From Achromobacter sp. MYb9 (lineage in GTDB: Bacteria; Pseudomonadota; Gammaproteobacteria; Burkholderiales; Burkholderiaceae_B): a stretch of DNA of 64,000 nucleotides. Under the pieces are notes generated by a model. It was not told where the DNA came from. It saw only the letters and a list, made by a program, of their open reading frames with translations, and made no database searches. Where the stretch lies: contig NZ_PCOQ01000015.1 in assembly GCF_002975275.1 (NCBI RefSeq), positions 1-64,000 of the forward strand. The letters are read 5' to 3'. Positions within the stretch are counted from its first letter, which is position 1; every line of letters begins with the position of its first letter. The translations under genes and the position numbers were made by a program. Shown one piece after another: positions 46,024-55,449 of the stretch.

Positions 46024-46195
46024 ATCGAACCCCCTCTTCCCAATGGGATGCTGATGGTCCAGCACGTCGTCGGGGTGGTCTTCGCTTCGGAATGCCTGCG
46101 CGGAAGCGCGCATACGGCATTTTCACCAGTGACCGCGCCGTAAGTCCATGCTAATTTCGGCAATATCTAGTCAGCTCCCACCTGCGGAGGGCCGA

Positions 46196-47125
46196 ATGGA
46201 CCTTCAGCGATTCGAGTCGTTCGATGCGTATGCGGACGCGATATTCGATGCGGACGCCCGGGTTTTCCTTCTGGGATCCAGAGACGGCGGTTGGGAAATC
46301 GGTCATCTGGACGTGGACGGTATCGATGTCCAGCGGGGTATCGCGGCCGTGCCGAATCTGTGCGAAGGCGTCGGCTGGCCCTCGCATTTGACGTTGCTGC
46401 TGTCCCAGCCCTCGCCCAGCCCCACCTGGCTGAACGGGGTTCCTTTCAATCAAGGATCTCTGGGAGTCCTTGCGCCCGGCAAGGGGTTCGTCTTTCGAGC
46501 CGCCGGGCCCAATGAATGGATCACCATCGCGGTGCCGGTCTGTTCCGAGCTGTTCGTGGGCGGCAGCGCCGTGGCCCAGACGCTGCGGCAATGGGCGCGC
46601 GTGGCCGACATCGTCAGCGCAGACCATTTGCAATTGGCCGCGTTGCGAGAAGCTGCGTTCCTGTCGATGGCGCCCGCCTGTCCGCCAGCGATCGGCCGCC
46701 GTTTGCTGGAACAACGGTTGTCCGACCTGATCGCGGGCCGCTCCCCAAGCCGCCGCGGCAAGGGGCGCCCCGGTTCACCGATGCCCCTGTTATGCGAGGC
46801 CGCGTTGACGGTCTTTCGCAAGCAAGGCCAAGCCCTGGACCTAGACGGTCTATGCAAGGGTTTGAGGATCAGCCTGCGGAGCCTGCGGGATTTTTCGCAA
46901 GCCTGTTTCGGCATGGCGCCAGGGCACTACCTTTGCCTGCGCAAGCTGCATGACGTCTATCTGGACCTGTCAAACAGCACCGGCCGGCGAACCACGGTGG
47001 CGGACTGCTTCCTGCGCCATGGCTACCCCTATTCCACGTATGCGGCAGCGCGCTACCATGCCGTCTTCCTTGAAACACCGTCCGAAACGCGGCATCGGTG
47101 CGGTCCGCAGGAACCTCGATCCTGA
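46196..47125 (+). CDS. AraC-family transcriptional regulator
   Basis: 309 residues from ATG 46196 (GGAGG just upstream). A poorly conserved N-terminal sensory domain (~1-190) precedes an AraC-type double helix-turn-helix (~215-305: LDLDGLCKGLRISLRSLRDFSQ, then APGHYLCLRKLHDVYLDL). The second helix-turn-helix (TTVADCFLRHGYPYSTYAAARYHAVF) departs from the consensus, ending in RYHAVF instead of RYRxxF, but keeps the layout. Divergent from the DUF3302-HlyD-OMF operon, which it likely controls. Confidence 0.85.
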   Translation: MDLQRFESFDAYADAIFDADARVFLLGSRDGGWEIGHLDVDGIDVQRGIAAVPNLCEGVGWPSHLTLLLSQPSPSPTWLNGVPFNQGSLGVLAPGKGFVFRAAGPNEWITIAVPVCSELFVGGSAVAQTLRQWARVADIVSADHLQLAALREAAFLSMAPACPPAIGRRLLEQRLSDLIAGRSPSRRGKGRPGSPMPLLCEAALTVFRKQGQALDLDGLCKGLRISLRSLRDFSQACFGMAPGHYLCLRKLHDVYLDLSNSTGRRTTVADCFLRHGYPYSTYAAARYHAVFLETPSETRHRCGPQEPRS

Positions 47126-47251
47126 CGGGTTTTCGCCGGAATCATCATGGACTTGCGATGGCGTCGCGCCGCACAATTCCAGTACCGCCGCGTGGACCAG
47201 CGGCTAGCACCGATTGCCCCTCGGATTCGCCTACGCAGATCAAGGAGTGGA

Positions 47252-48082
<831 letters not shown>

Positions 48083-48103
48083 CGCCCCGACGGACCACGG
48101 CGT

Positions 48104-49018
48104 TCACATCCCTTTTCTATGGTGGTCCCTGATGAATACGGGCAGATCGTTGGACGGCGGCATAGCCGGCACCTGATACATCATGTCGCCCACGAATCCA
48201 CGGTGGTAGGTGCCATGGTTAACCACATGCAGCACAATTTCTTCCTGTGTCATGACGCCTTCCCCGCCGCCGACAAACGTGAAATGCACCGGTTTGGCCA
48301 AGTCCTCGCCCCGCCACCCGTCGACCAGCGCGATGTACCAGCGGTCCATATCCTGGACAGCGTTCCATAGGTCCATCACGGCGGGCGTATGGTCTGTGTT
48401 GCGAGACGTATAGCCGTGCGGCTTGCCTAGAAGGTGATGCTTGAAGATATCGTCGATGACATAGACGTGGTTCAAGGTGTGGACCATGTTTCCAAACCGG
48501 GTGGGTCTGGGGCGCAGGGCCTCGCCGTCCGGCAACTGCATGACGGCGTTGAATGTCAGGCCATTTGCCCAGGCTTTGTAGCGAACCTGCATCTTCAAGC
48601 TATCCGTCGCGCCGCGGTGCTGGACGTCGCCGCGGCACACCACATGCACCTTATTGCCGTCGGGATCGCGGAGGTATGCGCCGTAATAGTCCGCGCCGTA
48701 ATGCGGCCGCGGGCCGGGCTTCCCGCAATCGGCGCCCTGTGCCGCGATGCCTGCCGCGTAGGCGGCGTCCACGGCCGCCGGGGTCGGCGCCTGAAATGCC
48801 ACCATGCTGCCGTTGCCGGCGCGAGCCGCTTTGCCGTCGAACGGCACATAGACATAGAAGCGCGGCAACGCTGCGCCCGGCACAATCCAGCACAGCGACG
48901 CGGGCCCGCCGTCGGGTGCGACCGGGCGCCGTACCAGGCCCAAAGGTTGAAGAACGGCATCATAGAAGGCGCCAGCCCGATCAAGATCGCGGCTGCCCAC
49001 CGTTACGTGGCTGAACAT
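48104..49018 (-). CDS. VOC-DinB two-domain fusion protein
   Basis: 304 residues. Residues 1-130 are a vicinal-oxygen-chelate domain (HVTVGSRDLDRAGAFYDAVLQPLG ... YGAYLRDPDGNKVHVVCR). Residues ~140-304 are a DinB/YfiT four-helix domain (YKAWANGLTFNAVMQLP; HTLNHVYVIDDIFKHHLLG; HVVNHGTYHRGFVGDMM), whose three His (in LNHVY, VNHGTYHRG) would bind a metal. DinB proteins include thiol-dependent transferases; VOC proteins include glutathione- or thiol-linked resistance enzymes. Each half is normally a separate protein. Joint function unknown; a thiol-dependent detoxification is one guess. Confidence 0.85.
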   Translation of the reverse strand: MFSHVTVGSRDLDRAGAFYDAVLQPLGLVRRPVAPDGGPASLCWIVPGAALPRFYVYVPFDGKAARAGNGSMVAFQAPTPAAVDAAYAAGIAAQGADCGKPGPRPHYGADYYGAYLRDPDGNKVHVVCRGDVQHRGATDSLKMQVRYKAWANGLTFNAVMQLPDGEALRPRPTRFGNMVHTLNHVYVIDDIFKHHLLGKPHGYTSRNTDHTPAVMDLWNAVQDMDRWYIALVDGWRGEDLAKPVHFTFVGGGEGVMTQEEIVLHVVNHGTYHRGFVGDMMYQVPAMPPSNDLPVFIRDHHRKGM

Positions 49019-49039
49019 GGTCGAGATTTCCTGGTGTAT

Positions 49040-50044
49040 TCAGACTTGGCGCAGCGCGGCCGCGGTCAGGTCAAGATCGGCGTTGCGCCCGGATAGCGTG
49101 ACGGCGAAGGTTCGGCCGTGCAGCGGAATCTTCCGCGACAGTACTGCGGCCAGCGCGACCGCCGCGCCGGGCTCAATCGCCAAGCCGAACTCGCTGATGG
49201 CGACGCGCATGGCGGCCTTGGCCTCGTCATCGGTCACGGCGAACGTGCCCGCCAGACGCCGCCTGATGATCTCGAACGGCAGCCTGGCCATGTAGAGCCC
49301 GCTGATCGCGTCGCAGATCGAATGGCTGCCTGGCGCCAGATCGATGCACCGCCCTGCGGCAAGCGAATTCGCCATCTTCTCGAAACCCACGGCCTCCACG
49401 GCATAGACCTCGGTGGCGGGCGAAGTTTCGCCCAGGCCCAGCAGGCACCCAGCCGTCAATCCACCACCAGAACAGCAGGTCAGCAGGACATCGATACGCG
49501 CATTCAGCCTGGCCGCTTGCGCGACCATTTCCAACGCAACCGTGCCTGCGCCCGACACGACCCAGAAGTCGTCCGCCGGAGGCACAAGTACCCGGCCTTC
49601 GCGTGTCGTGATGTCGGCCGCCACGGCGGCAAGGTCTTTCATCGGCACGGTCACCACGCGGGCGCCATACGCGGCGATACGCTCCGTCTTGGCCGCCGGC
49701 GCCGTGTCGGGTACGACGACCACTGCCGACGTGCCCATCAGGCCCGCGCAATAGGCCACCGCCAGACCGTGGTTGCCGGAGGAACGCGCCACGATGCCGC
49801 GCCGCCGCTCGTCATCGGTAAGCGCGCCCACCCGATTGGCGGCGCCACGCAGCTTGAACGAGCCCGTCACCTGAAGATTTTCGGCCTTGACCAGCAGCCG
49901 CCCGCCGTATTTCTGGTTGAGAAAAGGCGATTCCAGCAGCGGTGTCTCGGTGCAATAGCGGCTGATGCGGCCGGCGGCGGCCTGCACATCGCCGTACGCT
50001 GGCAGGGAGCTCAAGGCAAAGTCGGGAGTATTGGTACGCGACAT
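49040..50044 (-). CDS. Threonine/serine dehydratase-like PLP enzyme
   Basis: 334 residues from ATG 50044; ATG 50068 is also in frame. Fold type II PLP enzyme: PLP lysine in SFKLRGAANR (~60), SSGNHGLAVAY (~88), phosphate-binding CSGGGLTAG (~190), and a C-terminal AVTLSGRN. Closest to biodegradative threonine dehydratase, serine racemase and hydroxyectoine-utilisation (EutB) dehydratases, without the regulatory ACT domain. Deaminates a hydroxy amino acid to a keto acid. Divergent from the MocR gene with a shared 85-base regulatory region, so likely its target. Confidence 0.88.
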   Translation of the reverse strand: MSRTNTPDFALSSLPAYGDVQAAAGRISRYCTETPLLESPFLNQKYGGRLLVKAENLQVTGSFKLRGAANRVGALTDDERRRGIVARSSGNHGLAVAYCAGLMGTSAVVVVPDTAPAAKTERIAAYGARVVTVPMKDLAAVAADITTREGRVLVPPADDFWVVSGAGTVALEMVAQAARLNARIDVLLTCCSGGGLTAGCLLGLGETSPATEVYAVEAVGFEKMANSLAAGRCIDLAPGSHSICDAISGLYMARLPFEIIRRRLAGTFAVTDDEAKAAMRVAISEFGLAIEPGAAVALAAVLSRKIPLHGRTFAVTLSGRNADLDLTAAALRQV

Positions 50045-50075
50045 ACGGGGTCCGGTGTTATCTTCCATACCAAGA

Positions 50076-50115
50076 ATTGCACGGACGATATGTCGATGCA
50101 ATGTAAACATTGCAC
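50076..50115. promoter_or_regulatory. MocR operator region: palindrome plus direct repeat
   Basis: A palindrome with 8-bp perfect arms, TGCAATGT (50097-50104) and ACATTGCA (50107-50114), around AA. The heptamer ATTGCAC also occurs as a direct repeat at 50076-50082 and 50109-50115, 33 bases apart, or about three helical turns on the same face. MocR/PdxR regulators commonly use paired direct repeats with an extra dyad. It lies between the dehydratase and MocR genes, 15 bases before the MocR start. Confidence 0.75.
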
Positions 50116-50129
50116 TCGGAGCAATAAAG

Positions 50130-51464
50130 ATGCCGGACTTCCATGCCATCGCCGACGCCGTTGCGGCGGAAATCGCGTCGGGCAAGCTTGCAGCCGGTTC
50201 GCGCCTGCCGCCGCAAAGAACTTTCGCCGACAACTGGGGAATCGCGGCCTCGACGGCAAGCCGCGTCTACGCCGAGTTGACGCGCCGTGGCCTCGTCACG
50301 GGTGAAGTCGGGCGCGGCACCTTCGTTCGTGCGCCGGAAACCTTGCGCGCCGTTCGCATCAGCGAAGCTGCCGATGCCCCCATCGACCTGCAATTGGCCA
50401 TCTCGTCGTCGCTGGAACAAGCCGCCTTGATGGCTCCCGCCCTGCATTCGTTGGCCGGGCCAGCGGCGCTGTGGGAGGCGTTATGCGCGGCAAGTCCGTT
50501 CGGCCCGGACGGGGCCGGCCCGGCGGTCGCCCATTTCCTGGCGACTTCGCGCTGGACGCCGGACCCGGCGGGCATCCTCTTTGCAGGCGGCGGGCGCCAG
50601 GCCATTGCCTGCGCCTTGGCCGCCCTGTGTCAACCGGGCGACCGACTGGGCGTCGAGCCCTTGACCTATCCGTCGATGATCCGTATCGCCGCCCGGCTTG
50701 GACTTCAGCTTGTCCCCATCCAGATCGACGACCAGGGGATCGACCTTGAGGCCTTGGCCAGGACGCATGCCGCAAAGCCCCTTGCCGCGATCTACATCCA
50801 ACCGACGCTTCATAATCCGTTGGGTATATCGATGACGCCTGAACGCAGGCAGGCATTGGGGCACTGGCTGGAGGCTGCCGGCCTGTACTGCATTGAAGAT
50901 GCCGCGTTCGCGTTCCTGTCGGACGCGACGCCACTGGCGGCGTATGCGCCCGACCGTGTGGTTTACGTCAACAGCATGCAGAAGCGATTGGCGCCGGGGA
51001 TCGGCGTCGGCTTCGTGGCCGCGCCCCGCCCGGTCAAGGACGCCATTGCCGCCGTCATGCGCGCGGGCGGCTGGATGGCACCGTCCTTGGCGGTGCGCCT
51101 GGTCATGTCGTGGATCGCCGACGGGACGGCCGTCCGGGTGGCCGGCCTGAAGCGCAAAGATGCCCGCGCGCGCCAGGCACTGGCCGCCCGCATTCTGGGT
51201 GCGGAGCGGGTTCCCGCCCGCACCGACGCGTTCCATGCGTGGCTGGAATTGCCGCCAGCCTGGAGCGCCGACGCGTTTACGGCCGCGGCCGCCCAGCAAG
51301 GCGTCGCCATCACGTCTTCCGGCGCGTTCGCCGTCACGCCGGGCCGCGCCCCGAACGCCGTGCGTCTTGCGCTCTCCGCTGCCCCACTGAAGGATCTTGA
51401 ACAGGGGCTGCAGGTCCTCCGGGCGCTGTTGGCCACCACGCCCAACGATGCGCCAATCGAGTAA
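50130..51464 (+). CDS. MocR/PdxR-type regulator (GntR winged helix + aminotransferase fold)
   Basis: 444 residues from ATG 50130 (GGAG 10 bases upstream); the open frame from 49965 includes the operator. GntR winged helix at 1-70 (AIADAVAAEIASGKLAAGSRLPPQRTFAD), a linker, then a type I aminotransferase domain. PLP-site features kept are IYIQPTLHNPLG and EDAAF, with the probable Schiff-base lysine in SMQKRLAPG. PLP or an amino-acid adduct acts as effector. Expected to control the divergent dehydratase and itself through the site at 50076-50115. Most likely senses the dehydratase's amino-acid substrate. Confidence 0.92.
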   Translation: MPDFHAIADAVAAEIASGKLAAGSRLPPQRTFADNWGIAASTASRVYAELTRRGLVTGEVGRGTFVRAPETLRAVRISEAADAPIDLQLAISSSLEQAALMAPALHSLAGPAALWEALCAASPFGPDGAGPAVAHFLATSRWTPDPAGILFAGGGRQAIACALAALCQPGDRLGVEPLTYPSMIRIAARLGLQLVPIQIDDQGIDLEALARTHAAKPLAAIYIQPTLHNPLGISMTPERRQALGHWLEAAGLYCIEDAAFAFLSDATPLAAYAPDRVVYVNSMQKRLAPGIGVGFVAAPRPVKDAIAAVMRAGGWMAPSLAVRLVMSWIADGTAVRVAGLKRKDARARQALAARILGAERVPARTDAFHAWLELPPAWSADAFTAAAAQQGVAITSSGAFAVTPGRAPNAVRLALSAAPLKDLEQGLQVLRALLATTPNDAPIE

Positions 51465-51540
51465 GAGTTTGCTATCGTGAATAGCTTGCGGGCCTGGAAT
51501 TGGTCCGACCGCTTGCCGCCCAAACCGATAGAGGACGATC

Positions 51541-52161
51541 ATGGCCCGTTGGACTTTCTACTCCGCCCCTGGCACTTGCGCGCTGGCGACCCACATCGCG
51601 CTGCATGAGGCAGGCGCCGACTTCGATTTGATCAAGCTGGATTTTGCCGCGGGGCAGCAGCAAAGCCCCGAGTACTTGCGCGTGAATCCCAAAGGCCGGG
51701 TGCCCGCGCTGGCGACCGAGCACGGCGTGCTGACCGAAACCCCCGCCCTGCTCGCCTTCGTGGCGCAACGTTTTCCTGAAGCCGGATTGGCGCCGCTGAA
51801 CGACCCCTTCGCGTTCGCGCGGATGCAGGAGTTGACGAGCTATCTGGCGGCGACCGCCCATGTTGCGCACGCGCACAAGCGACGGGGCGCGCGATGGGCC
51901 GATGATCCCGCCGCGCACGAAGCCATGCGCCAGAAGGTTCCGCAGACAATGACGGCCTGCGCCGCGTACCTGGAGGGGCTGATCGCGGGCCCGTGGGTGG
52001 CGGGCAACGACTATAGCGTGGCCGATGGCTATCTGTTCACCATCGGCAGCTGGCTGGATGGCGATGGTGTCGACATGGCGCAGTTTCCGAAGCTGGCGGC
52101 CTACCTGGCGCGTGTGGCCGAGCGGCCGGCGGTGCAGCGCGCCCTGGCCGACGCCCGGTAG
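51541..52161 (+). CDS. Beta-class glutathione S-transferase
   Basis: 206 residues. The N-terminal thioredoxin-like domain starts WTFYSAPGTCALATHIAL, with Cys13 in the position of the bacterial beta-class catalytic cysteine. KGRVPALATEHGVLTETPALLAFVA is the glutathione-binding cis-Pro and Thr-Glu-Thr region. The C-terminal helical domain includes VAGNDYSVADGYLF, with the N-capping box. It conjugates or reduces with glutathione in the cytoplasm. Convergent with the P450 gene, 28 bases apart. Substrate unknown. Confidence 0.92.
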   Translation: MARWTFYSAPGTCALATHIALHEAGADFDLIKLDFAAGQQQSPEYLRVNPKGRVPALATEHGVLTETPALLAFVAQRFPEAGLAPLNDPFAFARMQELTSYLAATAHVAHAHKRRGARWADDPAAHEAMRQKVPQTMTACAAYLEGLIAGPWVAGNDYSVADGYLFTIGSWLDGDGVDMAQFPKLAAYLARVAERPAVQRALADAR

Positions 52162-52189
52162 CAAGTCGGCCTGACCGTCTGCCGGCGCG

Positions 52190-54523
52190 TCAAAGCGCCA
52201 GCACGATGCGCTGGCCGCAGGCGCGCGAACAACAGCTCATCATTTTTCGATTGGCCTCGCGTTCGGCGCGGGTCAGCACCACGTCGCGGTGATCGATATC
52301 GCCGGCCAGCACGCTGACCTCGCAGGACCCGCACAGGCCCTCCTCGCAATCGCTTTGCACGTCGATATTGGCGGCGCGAAGCGCGGCCAGCAGCGTCTGG
52401 TCGGGACGCACGGTGACCACCAATCCGGAATCTTTCAGCTCCGCCTCGAAGGCATGCTCGCGGTCGGGGTCCAGCGTGCCCAGCGTGGAATGGAAATGCT
52501 CTACCCGCAGCGCGTCCTGCGGCCAATGCGCGCTGGCTTGTTGCAGGGCGTCCAGCAAGCGCGCAGGCCCACAGGCGTAGATTTGGGTGTTGGGGTCCGG
52601 TTGCGCCAGCAGCGCGCCGAAGTCGTTGCGCCTGCCTTCGTCGCTGGCATATAGGTGCAGCCGGTCGCCATGCAGGGCCGCCAGCTCGTCAAGCAACGCC
52701 ATGCCGGCGCGGGTCCGGCCGCTGTAATGCAGTTCGTAGTCCATGCCGAGTTCCCGCGCGCGTCGCGCCATGGCGCTGATCGGGGTAATGCCGATGCCGC
52801 CGGCGATCAGGATCGCCTTGGCTGCGCCTTCGTCCAGCCGGAAGTGGTTGCGCGGGCCGCGGACGCGCAGGCGCTGTCCGGGCTTGACGTGGTCATGGAC
52901 CCAGGCAGAGCCGCCGCGGCCGTCGGCTTCGCGCAGCACGGCGATGCGCAGGCGGCTGGTATCCGAAGGGTCGCCACAAAGCGAGTATTGGCGCGACAGG
53001 CCGGTATCGCCGCATTCAATGTCGATATGCGCGCCCGGTGCCCAGCGGGGAAGCGCCTTGCCGTCGGGAGACGCCAGCGTCAGCATGAGGATGCCGCGGG
53101 CGGTGGGCTCCACCCGTTCAACCACCAGGTTGCGCGCGCTGGCATGGGCGGAGGGCTCGCCGATGCGCACCGGCTGGCGCTGTTCCAGCAGGCCGGGCTG
53201 GCGGCGTTCGGGGTTCCGCGCCGGGTCCCATTCCACCTGCAGATGCTCCGGTCCGCGAAACGAGGTATTGGGCACGTAAGTGAACTGCTGCGGCGACAGG
53301 CGCAGGTGCGGCACGCGGCGCGTCAGCTCTTCCAGGAAGATCTGCATTTCCATGCGCGCCAGATTCTTGCCCATGCATTGGTGGGCGCCATACCCGAATG
53401 TGAGCTGATCGCTGGCGTTGTCGCGCCGGATGTCGAACAGATCGGCGTCCGCGAACTGGCGTTCGTCATGGTTGGCGGACGCACTGACGATCAAGAGCTT
53501 TGCCCCGGCCGGGATCGGCGTGCCGGCAATGGTGGTGTCGCGCATGGCCAGCCGCCGCCAGGCGGCCACCGAGCCGTTATGCCGCAGGCATTCCTCGACC
53601 GCGTTCGGGATCAGGGACGGGTCTTCGCATAGCTCGCGCCAGGCGTCGGGATGCTGCAGCAGCAGCTTGATGGCGTTTGCCGAGGCGTTGGCCGTGGTTT
53701 CGTGCGCGGCCACGATGCCCGCCATCATCATCGAATGCAGGTAGGAGTCGGTCACGACGTCCGGGTAGTCGCGCTGTTTGCGGATGCCGTATTGCATCCA
53801 GCCGGGCTGGTCCGGATCCTGGCGCATCTTGTCCAGGATCTTGCCGGCCAATTGCCAGAAATTGCCGACGGCGTGGGCCACGGCCACTTGTTCTTCCGGC
53901 TTGGGCCGGCCCCAGGTATTGACCGTGTGCGCGATCGAATAGCGGCGCAACAGGTCCATGTCCTCTTCGGGGATGCCCAGGAAATGCAGCGCCACCGTCA
54001 GCGGAACTTCCCAAAGCAACTGGTCGACCAGGTCGGCGCTGCCGTCGTCAATGAAGCGGTCGACGTATTCCCGGGTCAGGCGCCGCACCATGGGTTCGTG
54101 GTGCTTCAGGGCTTCGGGCGTGAAAGGCTCCATCAGCACTCGCCGCCGAGGCATGTGGGCGGGCTCGTCTTCGTTGACCAGCGTGCGGTTCATCGCGTAG
54201 CCGTAAGACGCCAGCACGGCGTTCGCTTCCGGCCCGGTCGGCGTGATTTTCTCCAGCGCGATGGACGGGCTGAATGTGAGGTTGTCGCGAAAGATCGCCT
54301 TGATGTCTTCGTAGCGGGTCACCACCCAGTAGCCGAGTTTCGGGCTGTAGAAGACGGGTTCCTGTTCGCGCGCCCAGCGCACGTATTCCGGCGGGTCCTG
54401 TTGGTAGCCGTCGCCGAAGGGATCGAACTCGGCGGCGCGCTCACTGACATGCATCGGGCAGCCGTCGACGGCCGCAGCAGCGTGGACCGGACAGCCGGAC
54501 GGGGTTTGGGCGGGTTGGGACAT
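52190..54523 (-). CDS. Self-sufficient cytochrome P450 (P450 + PFOR reductase fusion, CYP116B-like)
   Basis: 777 residues. P450 domain ~1-450: I-helix GIVAAHETTANA, ExxR in VEECLRH, haem Cys in FGYGAHQCMGKNLAR (~395). Then a linker and a phthalate-dioxygenase-reductase-type domain: FMN site RQYSLCGD (~520), NAD(P)H site GGIGITPISAMA (~600), and a plant-type [2Fe-2S] cluster CEEGLCGSC...C (~725-760). This P450-FMN-FeS order is that of CYP116B enzymes such as P450RhF. Such enzymes take electrons from NAD(P)H by themselves and hydroxylate, demethylate or sulphoxidise varied substrates. CGGAG precedes ATG 54523. Likely controlled by the divergent IclR protein. Substrate unknown. Confidence 0.95.
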   Translation of the reverse strand: MSQPAQTPSGCPVHAAAAVDGCPMHVSERAAEFDPFGDGYQQDPPEYVRWAREQEPVFYSPKLGYWVVTRYEDIKAIFRDNLTFSPSIALEKITPTGPEANAVLASYGYAMNRTLVNEDEPAHMPRRRVLMEPFTPEALKHHEPMVRRLTREYVDRFIDDGSADLVDQLLWEVPLTVALHFLGIPEEDMDLLRRYSIAHTVNTWGRPKPEEQVAVAHAVGNFWQLAGKILDKMRQDPDQPGWMQYGIRKQRDYPDVVTDSYLHSMMMAGIVAAHETTANASANAIKLLLQHPDAWRELCEDPSLIPNAVEECLRHNGSVAAWRRLAMRDTTIAGTPIPAGAKLLIVSASANHDERQFADADLFDIRRDNASDQLTFGYGAHQCMGKNLARMEMQIFLEELTRRVPHLRLSPQQFTYVPNTSFRGPEHLQVEWDPARNPERRQPGLLEQRQPVRIGEPSAHASARNLVVERVEPTARGILMLTLASPDGKALPRWAPGAHIDIECGDTGLSRQYSLCGDPSDTSRLRIAVLREADGRGGSAWVHDHVKPGQRLRVRGPRNHFRLDEGAAKAILIAGGIGITPISAMARRARELGMDYELHYSGRTRAGMALLDELAALHGDRLHLYASDEGRRNDFGALLAQPDPNTQIYACGPARLLDALQQASAHWPQDALRVEHFHSTLGTLDPDREHAFEAELKDSGLVVTVRPDQTLLAALRAANIDVQSDCEEGLCGSCEVSVLAGDIDHRDVVLTRAEREANRKMMSCCSRACGQRIVLAL

Positions 54524-54550
54524 GTCTGCACTCCGGGTGTCATAGGTTTT

Positions 54551-54571
54551 ATGCGTAAATCATATACGCAT
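54551..54571. promoter_or_regulatory. Operator-like palindrome between P450 and IclR genes
   Basis: ATGCGTA (54551-54557) and TACGCAT (54565-54571) are perfect 7-bp inverted arms around 7 bases. A third partial copy, TTGCGTAA, follows at once (54571-54578). The element lies 28 bases from the P450 start and 57 bases from the IclR start, fitting a binding site for the IclR regulator that controls both genes. Confidence 0.7.
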
Positions 54572-54627
54572 TGCGTAATCTGATAAACCGGGTTTAACCT
54601 CTGGCTCTCCCCTACCCGACTGCGCCC

Positions 54628-55449
54628 ATGACCGTTACCGAACTCCCGCGTCCCCGCGAACGCCGCCAGCGCGTGCAGGCGGCCGAAACCAGCATGGCCG
54701 TGCTGAAAGCCCTGGGCCATCTTGGCGGCCGCGCGGGCCTGAGCCTGATCGCGGCCCGGATCGGCGAGAGTCCCGCCAAGGTGCACCGCTACCTGGTCAG
54801 CCTGATGGAAGGCGGCCTGGTCGGCCAGGACGCCGCCACCCAGCAGTATTTCCTGGGGCTGGAAACGCTGCTACTGGGCCTGGCGGCCATGCGGCAGGCG
54901 GATCCCATTCGCCTGGCCGAAGCGTCGTTGGTCCGCCTGCGCGAAGAACTGGAAGTGACCTGCTTCGTCGCGGTGATGGGCAACAAGGGCCCCACCATCG
55001 TGCGTTTTGAAGAGCCGGGGCTGCCCGTCACGGTCAACGTGCGCGTGGGCTCGGTGTTGCCGATGCTGTGGTCGGCTACCGGCCAAGTCCTGCTGGCGAC
55101 CCTGGACGAGCACGCGGTCCGCGCGCTTGCCCAAGCCGATCTGGACGCAGCCACACCCGAACAGCGGGCGATGCTGGATGCCGCCGACCCGATCGGCACC
55201 CTGCGGCGCGCGGTGCTGGCGGCAGGCTGCGCCGTCGTGCGCGACACGAATCTGCGAGGCATCAGCGCCGTATCCGCGCCGATCTACAGCTACGCCGGCC
55301 GGCCATGCGCCGTGCTGACCGCGTTGGGCGCCACCGGCGGCTTCGACGCATCGCCCGACGGCCGCGTGGGGTTGGCCGTGCGCCGCGAGGCGCAAGCCAT
55401 CAGCCGGCTGCTGGGCGACACGCCCCCGCAGGAAAGCGTCAGAAGCTGA
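54628..55449 (+). CDS. IclR-family transcriptional regulator
   Basis: 273 residues. N-terminal winged helix (~20-80: VQAAETSMAVLKALG, then LSLIAARIGESPAKVHRYLVSLMEGGLV) and a C-terminal GAF-like IclR effector domain (RVGSVLPMLWSATGQVLLA; RDTNLRGISAVSAPIYS). IclR proteins often regulate aromatic or other catabolic oxygenases. Divergent from the P450 gene with a palindrome between, so it is likely the local repressor or activator. The 3' end overlaps the convergent outer-membrane-protein gene by 11 bases. Confidence 0.92.
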   Translation: MTVTELPRPRERRQRVQAAETSMAVLKALGHLGGRAGLSLIAARIGESPAKVHRYLVSLMEGGLVGQDAATQQYFLGLETLLLGLAAMRQADPIRLAEASLVRLREELEVTCFVAVMGNKGPTIVRFEEPGLPVTVNVRVGSVLPMLWSATGQVLLATLDEHAVRALAQADLDAATPEQRAMLDAADPIGTLRRAVLAAGCAVVRDTNLRGISAVSAPIYSYAGRPCAVLTALGATGGFDASPDGRVGLAVRREAQAISRLLGDTPPQESVRS

